Shown one piece after another: positions 17,969 through 26,784 of a stretch of 64,000 nucleotides of DNA. Position 1 is the first letter of the stretch; every line of letters begins with the position of its first letter. A program made the position numbers and the translations under genes. The notes beneath the pieces are model-generated. The model was not told the DNA's origin and searched no databases. It saw nothing but the letters and a program-made list of their open reading frames with translations. Origin of the DNA: Streptomyces sp. NBC_00442 (GTDB taxonomy: Bacteria; Actinomycetota; Actinomycetes; Streptomycetales; Streptomycetaceae); assembly GCF_036014195.1 (NCBI RefSeq), contig NZ_CP107918.1:3224001-3288000 (forward strand), in the 5' to 3' direction.

Positions 17969-17974
17969 TAGAAT
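17969..17974 (+). promoter_or_regulatory. -10 box of the helD promoter
   Basis: TAGAAT fits a HrdB-type -10 box. Transcription would start near 17981 and leave a leader of about 90 bases before GTG 18070. No 19-bp rifamycin-associated inverted repeat is visible here. Confidence 0.5.
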
Positions 17975-18069
17975 CCCCACCCCCCGCCTCCCCCGTGGAG
18001 CGCCGCCCCCCGTCCGGAAACCGGGAGGCAGCCCCGTACACCCGTGCCCAACCCCGCCGGAGGCAACCC

Positions 18070-20121
18070 GTGCCCGCGCACGCCAGCGACCCCAACCCCC
18101 TCCTCCACGAACGCACCCACCTGGCCGCGTCCCGCGCGGCCCTCCGCGCGATGCGCGAGGACGTCGAGGCCCTCGACATCAGGGACGTCACCGCGAACTG
18201 GGTGAACGCCGCCGTCCTGCAACGCCAGATGGACGACCGCATCAAGGCCCTGGCGGACCTCTCCCACACCCCCCTCTTCTTCGGCCGCCTGGACTACCTC
18301 CACGCCCCCGGCGTCGACCTCGCCGAAGGCGCCGAGGGGGAGCGGTTCTACATCGGCCGGCGCCACGTCCACGACACCGACGGCGACCCGATGGTGATCG
18401 ACTGGCGCGCCCCCGTCTCGCAGCCCTTCTACCGCGCGTCGAAGAAGGACCCGCTGGACGTCGCGCTGCGCCGCCGATTCGGTTACACGGGCGGCGAGTT
18501 GACGGCGTACGAGGACGAACACCTCACGGACCCGACGGAATCGGCGCAGACCAGCAAGCTGCTCCAGGCGGAGATCGAGCGCCCCCGCGTGGGCCCGATG
18601 CGCGACATCGTCGCGACGATCCAGCCCGAGCAGGACGAGATCGTACGATCGGGTCTGAGCGGCAGCGTCTGCGTGCAGGGCGGCCCCGGCACCGGCAAGA
18701 CCGCCGTCGGCCTGCACCGTGTCGCCTACCTCCTCTACGCGCACCGCGAGCGCCTGGCCCGCACCGGCACCCTCGTCATCGGGCCGAACAGGTCCTTCCT
18801 GCACTACATCGAGCAAGTGCTGCCCGCACTGGGCGAGTTGGAGGTGAAGCAGGCGACGGTGGACGACCTCGTGGCGAAGGACGTCGAGGTACGCGGCACC
18901 GATCCCGCCTCCGCCGCCGTGGTCAAGGGCGACGCCCGCATGGCCGAGGTGCTGCGCCGCGCGGTGTGGTCGCACGTGACGACGCCCACCGAGCCCCTGG
19001 TCGTGGTGCGGGGTTCGCGCCGCTGGCGGGTGCCGGCGTACGAACTGGCCGAGATCGTGGAGCAGTTGACGGACCGCGACATTCGCTACGGTGCGGCTCG
19101 CGAGGCGCTTCCGCAGCGGATCGCGCACACCGTCCTGGTACGGATGGAGCAGGCGGGCGAGGCCCCCGACGACCGGGTGCAGGACGCGGTGGCCCGCAAC
19201 ACCGCCGTGAAGGCGGCGGTCAAGGCGATCTGGCCCCCGGTGGACCCGGCGAAGCTGGTGCTGCGCCTGCTCAACGAACCGGGCTTCCTGGCCGCCCACG
19301 CCGAGGGCGTCCTCACCGCCGACGAGCAGGAGGCGATCCTCTCCCCCAAGCCGGCGCGCAGCGTGAAGTCGGCGAAGTGGACGGCGGCGGACGCCGTCCT
19401 CATCGACGAGGCGAACGACCTGGTCGCCCGCACCCACTCGCTCGGCCATGTCGTGCTCGACGAGGCGCAGGACCTCTCCCCCATGCAGTACCGCGCGGTC
19501 GGCCGGCGCTGCACGACGGGTTCGGCGACCGTCCTCGGCGACCTGGCGCAGGGCACCACGCCCTGGGCGACGGCGAGTTGGGCCGAGGCGCTGCGTCACC
19601 TCGGCAAGGCGGAGGCGGTCGTGGAGGAGCTGACGGCCGGTTTCCGCGTGCCGCGCGAGGTCATCGCGTACGCCTCGAAGCTGCTGCCCACGATCTCGCC
19701 CGGCCTCGCGGCGGTGGAGTCGGTGCGTGAGACGCCGGGCTCGCTCGACGTCCGCGAGTCGGCGGACCTGGACGCGGACGTGGTGGCCGCCTGTGTGGCG
19801 TCCCTGGCGCACGAGGGCTCGATCGGTCTGATCGCGGCCGATGCCCGCGTTCCCGTCCTGGCCAAGGCGCTGGAGACGGCCGGCCTGCCCTGCCTGGCAC
19901 CGGGCGAGGAGACCACGTCCGAGTCCCGCCTGACCCTGGTCCCGGCCTCGCTCGCCAAGGGCCTTGAGTACGACTACGTGGTCCTGGACGAGCCCGCCGC
20001 CGTGGTCGCGGGCGAGCCCGACGAGCGCACCGGACTGCGCCGCCTGTACGTGGCCCTGACCCGCGCGGTCTCGGGCCTGACCGTCCTGCACGCCTCCCCG
20101 CTGCCGCCCCAACTCGCCTAG
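18070..20121 (+). CDS. helD: HelD-type RNA polymerase recycling ATPase
   Basis: A 683-residue UvrD/Rep-like superfamily 1 ATPase of the HelD class, which removes stalled or inactive RNA polymerase from DNA and recycles it. The N-terminal coiled coil (SRAALRAMREDVEAL through MDDRIKALADL) would enter the secondary channel. The segment FYIGRRHVHDTDGDPMVIDW with WRAPVSQPFYRA is typical of the family. Walker A GGPGTGKTAVGLHR is near residue 204 and Walker B LDEAQDLSPMQYRA near 462; SLAKGLEYDYVVLDEP and RRLYVALTRA close the helicase core. GTG 18070 has GGAGG six bases upstream. The rifampicin-inducible HelR form is an alternative, but no rifamycin-associated element is seen upstream. Confidence 0.9.
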   Translation: MPAHASDPNPLLHERTHLAASRAALRAMREDVEALDIRDVTANWVNAAVLQRQMDDRIKALADLSHTPLFFGRLDYLHAPGVDLAEGAEGERFYIGRRHVHDTDGDPMVIDWRAPVSQPFYRASKKDPLDVALRRRFGYTGGELTAYEDEHLTDPTESAQTSKLLQAEIERPRVGPMRDIVATIQPEQDEIVRSGLSGSVCVQGGPGTGKTAVGLHRVAYLLYAHRERLARTGTLVIGPNRSFLHYIEQVLPALGELEVKQATVDDLVAKDVEVRGTDPASAAVVKGDARMAEVLRRAVWSHVTTPTEPLVVVRGSRRWRVPAYELAEIVEQLTDRDIRYGAAREALPQRIAHTVLVRMEQAGEAPDDRVQDAVARNTAVKAAVKAIWPPVDPAKLVLRLLNEPGFLAAHAEGVLTADEQEAILSPKPARSVKSAKWTAADAVLIDEANDLVARTHSLGHVVLDEAQDLSPMQYRAVGRRCTTGSATVLGDLAQGTTPWATASWAEALRHLGKAEAVVEELTAGFRVPREVIAYASKLLPTISPGLAAVESVRETPGSLDVRESADLDADVVAACVASLAHEGSIGLIAADARVPVLAKALETAGLPCLAPGEETTSESRLTLVPASLAKGLEYDYVVLDEPAAVVAGEPDERTGLRRLYVALTRAVSGLTVLHASPLPPQLA

Positions 20122-20232
20122 GGCCCACCGATGATTTCCCGCGCCCCGCGCCGGTCTTTTCTTCGAGCAGGCCTCGGCGTCCGGACCCGAACGACGGACG
20201 TCGAGGACAACGGACCTCGAAAGGGCGGACGC

Positions 20233-21405
20233 ATGAGCACCTTGCGAAAGATCCTGGACGCGCAGGTCGCCGACGGGACCGTGCCGGGCGCGGTCGCTCT
20301 GGTGGCCCGGGGCGACGACGTGGAGGTGGCGGTCGCGGGCTCCACGGCACTCGGCGGCGCCTCCCCGATGACCAGGGACTCGCTCTTCCGGCTCGCCTCG
20401 GTCAGCAAGCCCGTGACCGCGGCGGCGGTCATGATGCTGATCGACGACGGACGGCTGGCGCTCGCCGACCCCATCGCCACCTGGCTGCCGGAGCTGGCCG
20501 CGCCCCTGGTGGTCCGCACGCCGTCCTCCCCGGTCGACGACGTCGTCCCCGCCGAGCGCCCGATCACGGTGGCCGACGTGCTCGACTTCCGCGCCGGGTA
20601 CGGATTCCCCTGCGACTTCTCGCTGCCCGCCGTCCAGCCGCTCTTCGCCGAGCTGCACCAGGCGCCGCCCCAGCCTCAGGCGGTACCGGCGCAGGACGAG
20701 TGGCTCGCGCGGCTCAGCCGCGTCCCCCTGCTGCATCAGCCCGGCGCGGCCTGGCTGTACAACACCTGCTCCGACCTGCAGGGGCTTTTGATCTCCCGGG
20801 TGTCCGGGCGCACCCTGCCGGAGTTCCTGTCCGAGCGCCTCTTCGAACCGCTCGGCATGACCGATACCGGGTTCTCGGTGCCGGAGCGCCATCTGGAGCG
20901 GTTCACCACTTTCTACGGGACCCGTCCGCAGGGCGGCCTGGAGCTCCTCGACGGCCCCGAAGGACAGTGGAGCACGCCGCCCGCCTTCCCGTCCGGCGCG
21001 GGCGGGCTCGTCTCCACCGTCGACGACGTGCACGCCTTCGCCCGCTTCCTGCTCGCTGAGGGCACCGTCGCGGGGCGGCGCCTCCTGTCGGCCGAGGCGG
21101 TGCGGCGGATGACCACCGACCACCTCACGCCCGCCCAGCGCGCCGCCGCCACACTGTTCCTGCAGGGCCAGGGCTGGGGGTACGGCGGCGCGGTCGACAT
21201 CGAGCGCGTCGATCCGTGGAACGTGCCCGGCCGGTACGGCTGGGTGGGCGGCACCGGCACCTCCGCCCACATCGTCCCGTCCACCGGCGCCGTCACCATT
21301 CTGCTGACGCAGGTGAGCCTGACGGGTCCGACCCCGCCGACCCTGATGAACGCCTTCTGGCAGTACGGCGCCGACGCGACCCCGCACGCGGGCCGCCCCG
21401 CCTGA
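20233..21405 (+). CDS. serine hydrolase (beta-lactamase/class C-like)
   Basis: A 390-residue serine hydrolase of the class C beta-lactamase/DD-peptidase fold. The catalytic SxxK motif is SVSK within FRLASVSKPVTAAAVMML (near residue 58). The YxN motif is YNT in WLYNTCSDLQGLL. The late WVGGTGTSAHI corresponds to the KTG-like strand with Lys replaced, as in esterase-like members. There is no signal peptide, so it is probably a cytoplasmic esterase or hydrolase rather than a penicillin-binding protein. ATG 20233 follows GGGCGGA. It lies 111 bases after helD on the same strand. Confidence 0.88.
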   Translation: MSTLRKILDAQVADGTVPGAVALVARGDDVEVAVAGSTALGGASPMTRDSLFRLASVSKPVTAAAVMMLIDDGRLALADPIATWLPELAAPLVVRTPSSPVDDVVPAERPITVADVLDFRAGYGFPCDFSLPAVQPLFAELHQAPPQPQAVPAQDEWLARLSRVPLLHQPGAAWLYNTCSDLQGLLISRVSGRTLPEFLSERLFEPLGMTDTGFSVPERHLERFTTFYGTRPQGGLELLDGPEGQWSTPPAFPSGAGGLVSTVDDVHAFARFLLAEGTVAGRRLLSAEAVRRMTTDHLTPAQRAAATLFLQGQGWGYGGAVDIERVDPWNVPGRYGWVGGTGTSAHIVPSTGAVTILLTQVSLTGPTPPTLMNAFWQYGADATPHAGRPA

Positions 21406-21919
21406 GCCCGACCCGGCCCGACCCGGCTCTCGGGCAACTCGCCCAGTACGGGGGCGACTTGATCAACGCGCCGAGGAGCCCGGGAAGACGGGCGTCGAGG
21501 TCGTCGCGCCGCAGCCCCACATGGCGGTTGCGGCGGCGGGCAGCGCGGCCATCGCGGCCGTGGGCGACCGCTGGTCCCGCTCGCCTCAACCACCCTGCCT
21601 CTGGCGGTCGTTGGTGCGTCCCACCCGACGACCCGGGCCCCGCGCACCCGAGCGCTCCCCGCGGCCGGGCTGGACCTGAGGGCCGGCCGGACCTGATCCG
21701 GGCCGGACTGCGCGTCGGGCACCTGCTGGAGCGCCTCCCGAACCCGGGCTCGACCCGGCCCCGGGCCGGCCCTGAACCCGGGCCCGCGCGCCCCACCGGG
21801 TGGACCCGGAACCGGCCCGAGTGCGCCCCGGGGTGGAGCCCGGCCGGGGGCGCATCTCCACCCCGGCCTCCACCCATGGGTCCAGGCGCTTACGCCCTGC
21901 TGACAGCAGTCTTAGGGGC
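21406..21919. other. gene-free GC-rich intergenic region with an 11-bp inverted repeat
   Basis: No reading frame here looks like protein. Near the right end CCGGGGTGGAG (21828-21838) and CTCCACCCCGG (21856-21866) form a perfect inverted repeat with a 17-base loop. The Pro/Gly/Arg-type codon content of the rest suggests decayed or never-coding sequence. CAGTCT at 21907-21912, seven bases before ATG 21920, is the probable -10 of the next gene. Confidence 0.5.
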
Positions 21920-22471
21920 ATGACAACGACCGACTGGCTCACCGACATCGCACTCGTCCTCGTCGTCTTCCGGCAGCTGCGGGAAGGCCGTCTGGACCTC
22001 AAGACCTTCCTGATCCCCCTCGCGATCGTCGCCTTCGTGGCGCAGAGCTACCTCACCTCCATCCCGACCGCCGGCAACGACCTCGTCCTCGTCGGCGCCC
22101 TGGTGGCGGCCGGCGCCGTGCTCGGCGTCGCCGGCGGCATCTACACCCGGATCCGCGTCTCCGGGGAGCACCTCCTGATCAAGGCGGGCTTCGTCTCCGC
22201 CGCGCTGTGGGTGCTCGGCATGGGCGCCCGGATGGGCTTCCAGGTGTGGGTCGACCACGGCGGCGCGAGCACCGTGGCCCGGTTCAGCGCCACCCATGAC
22301 ATCACCACCGCGGACGCCTGGGTCGCCGCGTTCGTCCTGATGGCGGTCACCGAGGTGGTCACCCGGGTCGCCACGATCTTCATCCGGAGCCGCATGGTCG
22401 CCGCCCGGCGCCGGCAGGTCGCGGCCCCCGAGACGTACGCCGCCGTCCGCACCCTCGACCGTACGGTCTGA
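21920..22471 (+). CDS. CcdC/DUF1453-like membrane protein
   Basis: A 183-residue membrane protein with four to five hydrophobic segments (about 28-45, 50-72, 88-108, 130-150) and a basic C-terminus. FRQLREGRLDLKTFLIPLAI and GGIYTRIRVSGEHLLIKAG resemble the CcdC/DUF1453 family. It is immediately upstream of a two-component pair and probably shares its transcript; a role in sensing or envelope stress is an inference from position only. ATG 21920 follows CAGTCT and seven bases, a leaderless arrangement. Confidence 0.75.
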   Translation: MTTTDWLTDIALVLVVFRQLREGRLDLKTFLIPLAIVAFVAQSYLTSIPTAGNDLVLVGALVAAGAVLGVAGGIYTRIRVSGEHLLIKAGFVSAALWVLGMGARMGFQVWVDHGGASTVARFSATHDITTADAWVAAFVLMAVTEVVTRVATIFIRSRMVAARRRQVAAPETYAAVRTLDRTV

Positions 22472-22557
22472 CCGTGCGCCCTCTCCTCCACCCCGGCCGG
22501 GTCGCGGACCCCCGCGGCCCCCGCCGCCCGGCGCGGCCCGTCGGCTATGGTCGCGCC

Positions 22558-23799
22558 GTGCCCGAAGCCCAGCCCGAGCCTCGACCCGAAGCCCATCCGG
22601 AACCTCAGCCCGAAGCCCAGAGCGTCCCGCCCCACGGGCCGGCCCCGCACCAAGGGTCCGGCCCGCGGGTCGTGCCCGGTCAGGACCCGCGTACGCACTG
22701 GATCCCGACCCTGCTCGTCGTCGCGTCGGCGATCTGGACGATCCAGCCGCTCGGCCTCAGCGGCCGCGGCCTCGCGTGCGCCGTCCTGGTCCTGGTCAAC
22801 TCCCTGACGCTGGCGGTCCGTCACGTCCCCGAAGCCAGGATCTCCCCGCGTCTCACCCTCGCCTGGCTGACGTTCGGCGTCCTCGCCGCGGTCGCCCTGA
22901 TCGGCGTGAGCACCGCGGGCGCGAGCTACCTCTTCGCGTACTTCATCGTCGGGCACATCGGGTTCCGCCTGGAGCCCCGTGCGGCTCTCACGCTCGCCCT
23001 GGCGTGCGGCGTGCTCTGCATGGTGGTGCTGTACTTCCGCTTCGGTGTCGGCCAGGACCTGCTGCCCTGGACGCTCGGCTTCACCACCGCGGCGCCCGCC
23101 CTGATCGGCATGCTCAACCGCAGCCGCCACCGCGCGGTCGTGGCGGCACTCGACGCCGCCGAGTCAGCGGAGCGCGCCGCGCGCGCCGAGGCCCAGACCG
23201 CCATCCTGACCGAGCGCGGCCGGATAGCCCGCGATGTGCACGACGTCCTCGCCCACTCCCTCGCCGGCATCAACATGCAGCTGGAACTGGCCGACGCCCT
23301 GATCGAAACCGGCGACCTGGAGCGGGTCCGCGAGGCGAACCAGAAGGCGCACAGCATGGTCAAGGAGAGTCTGAAGCAGGCCCAGTGGACGGTGCACGCG
23401 CTGCGCGAGGACGCCCTGCCGCTGGTGCCGAGCCTGACCGCGATGCTCGACTCTTCGGGCCACCGCGACGCACTGACCGTCACCGGGACCGTGCGCGACG
23501 TCCCGTCCCAGGTCACCCAGAACCTCCTGCGCATCGCCCAGGAAGCCCTCACCAACGCGGCCCGGCACGCACCCGGTGGCCCGGTCGCGGTGGAGCTGAC
23601 GTACACGGCGACGTCCCTGACACTGGCCGTACGCAACGGCCCGGCGGCCCGTAGGGTGAACGCCGGCGTCGGCAGCGGCATGGGCCTCATCGGCATGCGG
23701 GAACGCGTCGCCCTGCTGAAGGGCACGATCACCGCGGGCCCGGTCGTCACCGGCCCGTACGAGGGCGGCTGGCAAGTGGAAGCGGTGATCCCCGGATGA
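22558..23799 (+). CDS. sensor histidine kinase (HisKA_3/NarL type)
   Basis: A 413-residue membrane sensor kinase. After a Glu/Pro-rich repetitive N-terminus (PEAQPEPRPEAHPEPQPEAQ) come about five or six hydrophobic helices (residues about 45-185), then a dimerisation/phosphoacceptor domain with His in RIARDVHDVLAHSLAGINMQ (near residue 226). The ATPase has the N box in LLRIAQEALTNAARHAPGG and the G box in GSGMGLIGMRERVALL. GTG 22558 is preferred; GTG 22474 directly after the previous stop is an alternative. The gene overlaps the response regulator by four bases, so they form one functional pair. Confidence 0.93.
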   Translation: MPEAQPEPRPEAHPEPQPEAQSVPPHGPAPHQGSGPRVVPGQDPRTHWIPTLLVVASAIWTIQPLGLSGRGLACAVLVLVNSLTLAVRHVPEARISPRLTLAWLTFGVLAAVALIGVSTAGASYLFAYFIVGHIGFRLEPRAALTLALACGVLCMVVLYFRFGVGQDLLPWTLGFTTAAPALIGMLNRSRHRAVVAALDAAESAERAARAEAQTAILTERGRIARDVHDVLAHSLAGINMQLELADALIETGDLERVREANQKAHSMVKESLKQAQWTVHALREDALPLVPSLTAMLDSSGHRDALTVTGTVRDVPSQVTQNLLRIAQEALTNAARHAPGGPVAVELTYTATSLTLAVRNGPAARRVNAGVGSGMGLIGMRERVALLKGTITAGPVVTGPYEGGWQVEAVIPG

Positions 23800-24512
23800 G
23801 CGACAAGTCGAAGGACGAGGTGGGCGGCGACGTGACCGAACCGACGCAGGGCGCAGCGCGGTTGAAGGTGGTCGTGGCCGACGACCAGGCGGCGGTGCGC
23901 GAGCCGCTCGCCGCGGTGCTCGGCCTGTCCGACGACATCGAGGTCGTCGCGGCGGCGGCGGACGGAACCGAAGTCCTCGCGGCGGTCGCGGCGGGCCCGG
24001 TCGACGTCGTCCTCATGGACCTGCGCATGCCGGTGATGGACGGTACGGAGGCGACGCGGCGGCTGACCGAGGAGCATCCGGAGGTGGCCGTGGTCGTCCT
24101 GACCACCTTCGCCGACGACGACTCGATCCTGGCCGCGCTGAGCGCGGGCGCGCGCGGCTACCTCACCAAGAACGCCGGGCGCCAGGACATCGCGCGGGCC
24201 ATCCGCGCGGCGGCGGCCGGCCAGTCGGTCCTGGACCGCGAAGTCCAGGCCCGCCTCCTGGCCACGGTCCGCACCGGCCCCGCAGCCGCCCCGGCCCCGG
24301 CCGCGTCGCAGCCGCTGCCCGGCGACATCACCCCGCGCGAACGCGAGGTGCTCGCCCTGATCGGCCAGGGCCTGCCGAACCGGGCGATCGCGCAGCAGCT
24401 GTTCATCAGCGAGGCGACGGTGAAGACCCACATCAACAACCTGTTCGCGAAGGCCGACATCCGCGACCGCGCGGACGCGGTACGCCGCGCGATCGCAGCG
24501 GGCCTGTCCTGA
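23796..24512 (+). CDS. response regulator, NarL/FixJ family
   Basis: A 238-residue response regulator. The receiver domain starts near residue 23 (KVVVADDQAAVREPLAAVLG), with the phosphoacceptor Asp in VDVVLMDLRMPVMDG and the Lys in GARGYLTKNAG. A Pro/Ala linker leads to a LuxR-type helix-turn-helix (TPREREVLALIGQGLPNRAI and FISEATVKTHINNLFAKADI). It overlaps the sensor kinase gene by ATGA, giving translational coupling. Its target genes are unknown; the membrane protein at 21920 is a natural candidate. It ends only 10 bases from the convergent DUF397 gene. Confidence 0.94.
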   Translation: MSDKSKDEVGGDVTEPTQGAARLKVVVADDQAAVREPLAAVLGLSDDIEVVAAAADGTEVLAAVAAGPVDVVLMDLRMPVMDGTEATRRLTEEHPEVAVVVLTTFADDDSILAALSAGARGYLTKNAGRQDIARAIRAAAAGQSVLDREVQARLLATVRTGPAAAPAPAASQPLPGDITPREREVLALIGQGLPNRAIAQQLFISEATVKTHINNLFAKADIRDRADAVRRAIAAGLS

Positions 24513-24522
24513 CGGACCCCGC

Positions 24523-24714
24523 TCAGTCCCGCCGCGCCGTGGCGTACGCGACGAACGCCCCCCACGCGGAGGGCGCGAGCGCGAGCCGGGGCCCGGCCCT
24601 GTCCTTGGAATCCCGGATGTGGATGGCGGCGGGGCAGGCGGCCACTTCGACGCAGTCGTCGCCGGAGCTTCCGCTGTAGCTGCTTTTGAACCAGTCGAGT
24701 GCCGTGCTGCTCAT
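24523..24714 (-). CDS. DUF397 protein (WhiJ-associated)
   Basis: A 63-residue protein with the full DUF397 pattern: W(F)KSSYSGSSGDDCVEVA at residues 8-25, then IHIRDSKDRAGPRL and WGAFVAYA. These small proteins almost always accompany WhiJ/Scr1-type HTH regulators in Streptomyces and are thought to modulate them. ATG 24714 overlaps the stop of the upstream regulator gene by four bases, so the two are coupled. Compare the fused and expanded DUF397 at 41623. Confidence 0.93.
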   Translation of the reverse strand: MSSTALDWFKSSYSGSSGDDCVEVAACPAAIHIRDSKDRAGPRLALAPSAWGAFVAYATARRD

Positions 24715-25562
24715 AGCGCTCCTCGCAGTCGCTTCAACAGCCCCACGGAGTCCTCATAGGTGAGGGCCTGTGAGCGCAGTTTCGCATACCGCATATGGAG
24801 CGTGCTGATCACTTTCGGATCGTAGACGAACTGTCCGCTCTCCTGCCCTTCGCAGTAGCCGAACCATCGGTTACCAGGCGTCTCCAGCAGGCGGATTGGC
24901 CCGTCCATCGCAGCGTGGACGTCCCGCTGCATCGGAACGATCTGAAGCTGCACGTTGCGGGGCTCAACGCACGCCAGCACATAGTCGATCAGCTCGCCCG
25001 TCACCCCCGCCCCGCCCGTGCGCCGCAGGAAGACGTGCTCCTCGACGATGAAACTGTACGAAGTGTTCGGCCGCGACCTCAGCAACCGCTGTCGCTCCGC
25101 TCGGGCCGCCACCTGCGACTCCAGCTGTCTGTCCGTGAGGGGCGGGACGCGCTCGCCGAACAGAACGCGGGCGTATGCCTCCGTCTGGAGCAGCCCTGGG
25201 ACCAGCCGGGACTCGTACGTGTACAGACCGATGGCCGACTTCTCCAGGCGAGCCCACTTGCGGAACCAGGTCGCGAGCCCCTGCTGGCGGTTGAGGTATT
25301 GAGCAGAGTTGCGCAACGCCCCCGTGTTACCGAGCGCGAGCTCGGCGCGCTCGACGAAATCGGGATCGGCAAGGCGGCGCCCCAACTCCACCGACGCGAC
25401 GGTGTGTTTGGAGTAGCCAACCAGGATGGCGAACTCGGCGCGGCTGAAGCCGGCGTGTTCGCGCAGGGCCTGGACGACCGCACCGAACGTCTTCAGACTG
25501 TCGGAGGGGTCGGGCTCCCCATCACGCCCCTGCCCCTCACGCTTCTCGCCATCCTGTGCCAT
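24711..25562 (-). CDS. WhiJ-like helix-turn-helix regulator (Scr1-type)
   Basis: A 283-residue regulator. Residues about 20-80 form a XRE-type HTH (VVQALREHAGFSRAEFAILV, YSKHTVASVELGRRLADPDF). The large C-terminal part is the DUF5753/Scr1 domain (GLYTYESRLVPGLLQTEAYA, NVQLQIVPMQRDVHAAMDGP, DPKVISTLHMRYAKLRSQAL). Family knowledge: WhiJ-like proteins control development and antibiotic production together with a DUF397 partner and an RsbW-like kinase, which is the set seen here (24523 and 25721). ATG 25562 follows GGAGG at nine bases. Palindromes in the divergent promoter at 25600-25672 are likely its operators. Confidence 0.92.
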   Translation of the reverse strand: MAQDGEKREGQGRDGEPDPSDSLKTFGAVVQALREHAGFSRAEFAILVGYSKHTVASVELGRRLADPDFVERAELALGNTGALRNSAQYLNRQQGLATWFRKWARLEKSAIGLYTYESRLVPGLLQTEAYARVLFGERVPPLTDRQLESQVAARAERQRLLRSRPNTSYSFIVEEHVFLRRTGGAGVTGELIDYVLACVEPRNVQLQIVPMQRDVHAAMDGPIRLLETPGNRWFGYCEGQESGQFVYDPKVISTLHMRYAKLRSQALTYEDSVGLLKRLRGAL

Positions 25563-25597
25563 CGGCGGCCACCTCCCGGTGAACGAGTCGCCCCGCG

Positions 25598-25672
25598 TAC
25601 GCAACTCACCCAGAGTTACGGTACGGAACGCGTACCGTCTACAGCGCGTGCGCGTACGCTCGCGGAGCGTAC
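25598..25672. promoter_or_regulatory. cluster of three palindromes, probable WhiJ-like operator
   Basis: Between the divergent regulator and kinase genes lie AACTC-ACCCA-GAGTT (about 25602-25616), ACGGTACG-GAACG-CGTACCGT (25618-25638, perfect 8-bp arms) and GTACGCTC-GCG-GAGCGTAC (25654-25672, perfect 8-bp arms). Such density in a divergent regulator promoter suggests operators. The regulator responsible is inferred. Confidence 0.6.
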
Positions 25673-25720
25673 ACAGTGCAGGGCTGGCGGCAGGGGTTCC
25701 ACCCCGGCCAGGCTGGCCGT

Positions 25721-26170
25721 ATGCACCTCGAAACAGAACCCGGAGTAGCCCAACTCCCGCAGGCCGTAAGCGTGTTCAGGAAGCGGTTCGCGTCGACGCG
25801 GCGGGCGGCGAGCTTGGCGCGGAGACTGGCGCAGGGCCAGTTGGACGCATGGGGCGTCGCGCACGGGAGCGAGGCCTCGGACACGGCGGGGCTGCTGGTG
25901 GCGGAGCTGGCGGCGAACGCGGTGCTGCACGGGTATGTGGCGGGCCGGGGTTTCGAGGTGGGGCTTCTGCTGTGCGAGGACGGCGTCCTGCGGATCGAGG
26001 TGACGGACACGCGGGCGGACAGGACGCTGCCGGTGGTGGCGCCGGTGGCAGCCGAGGACGCGGAGTCGGGGCGCGGCCTGCTCCTGGTGCAGGCGCTCGC
26101 CGATCACTGGGGGACGGTGGACGGCTTGCCGCCCCAGAAGACGGTGTGGGCTCAACTGGCCGTCTTCTAG
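25721..26170 (+). CDS. RsbW-like anti-sigma/ATP-binding protein (AbaA/WhiJ-cluster type)
   Basis: A 149-residue protein with a GHKL ATPase fold. The N box is LLVAELAANAVLHG (near residue 60), the G1 box is RIEVTDTRADRTLPVV, and the G2 region is AESGRGLLLVQALADHWG. In Streptomyces such single-domain HATPase proteins sit next to WhiJ-type regulators and DUF397 proteins, as here; a role as serine kinase or anti-sigma factor is inferred from the fold. ATG 25721 (HLETEPGVAQLPQAVSVFRK) gives the usual N-terminus, though no strong ribosome-binding site is visible. Confidence 0.88.
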   Translation: MHLETEPGVAQLPQAVSVFRKRFASTRRAASLARRLAQGQLDAWGVAHGSEASDTAGLLVAELAANAVLHGYVAGRGFEVGLLLCEDGVLRIEVTDTRADRTLPVVAPVAAEDAESGRGLLLVQALADHWGTVDGLPPQKTVWAQLAVF

Positions 26171-26199
26171 GGGGGGGTCGTGCCTGCCGCGGTGCCCCG

Positions 26200-26778
26200 T
26201 CAGACCATGGCGAGCCGGTCCACCAGGAGCCACACCCGGGGCTCGGCCTCCTCCGGCGGCAGCCGTCGCGCCCGGGTCAGGGTCGCGAGGCCGTGCAGGG
26301 ACGCCCAGAACGTTTCGGTGAACAGCCCCGGGTGGACGCCGTCCCCGGCGACGCCGCCGAGGGTCTCCAGGAGCGCGGCGAAGGCGTCCTTCAGCGGCTC
26401 GGGGGTGTCCTCCTGCGCGTACGCGAGGCCGCCGTCGAGCTGGAAGATGGCGTCGTAGACGGCCGGGTTGCGCTCGGCGAAGTCGAGGTAGGCACGGGCG
26501 AGGGCGGCGACGCGCTCGCGCGGGCCGTCCGCGGAGGAGGTCGCGGCGCGCACGGCCGCGGCCAGCTCGGTGGCGCCCTCCAGGGCGACGGCGCCGATGA
26601 TCTCCCGCTTGCCGCGGAAGTGGCTGTAGAGAACGGGCTGGCTGTACTCGATGCGCTCGGCGAGCCGGCGGGTGGTGACCGCGTCCCAGCCCTGCTGCTC
26701 GGCGAGTTCGCGGGCCGTGGCCACGATGAGGCGCTCGCGGTCCGCCCGTTCGCGCTCCTTGCGTTCCTGTAGCGACAT
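26200..26778 (-). CDS. TetR/AcrR family regulator
   Basis: A 192-residue regulator. The N-terminal HTH spans residues about 12-58 (RLIVATARELAEQQGWDAVT, RRLAERIEYSQPVLYSHFRG, KREIIGAVALEG), and the rest is an all-helical ligand domain. ATG 26778 is preceded by TAGGAT and six bases, so the mRNA is probably leaderless. A 13-bp palindrome at 26788-26800 overlaps that -10 box, and a twin at 26839-26851 overlaps the -10 of the divergent DUF1772 gene. This suggests autorepression and repression of its neighbour. The ligand is unknown. Confidence 0.93.
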   Translation of the reverse strand: MSLQERKERERADRERLIVATARELAEQQGWDAVTTRRLAERIEYSQPVLYSHFRGKREIIGAVALEGATELAAAVRAATSSADGPRERVAALARAYLDFAERNPAVYDAIFQLDGGLAYAQEDTPEPLKDAFAALLETLGGVAGDGVHPGLFTETFWASLHGLATLTRARRLPPEEAEPRVWLLVDRLAMV

Positions 26779-26784
26779 GATGCG

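Noticed and set aside
18070-20121. HelR-type rifamycin resistance gene under a rifamycin-associated element
   Set aside because: No 19-bp rifamycin-associated inverted repeat was found upstream. HelD is the safer name.
17968-21387. A 1139-codon open frame on the minus strand opposite helD and the serine hydrolase
   Set aside because: It has no domain-like sequence. It mirrors two clear genes with proper starts and motifs on the plus strand.
21406-21919. Remnant of a gene or a small RNA between the hydrolase and the two-component genes
   Set aside because: No frame shows protein-like sequence, and the single inverted repeat is not enough to call an RNA.
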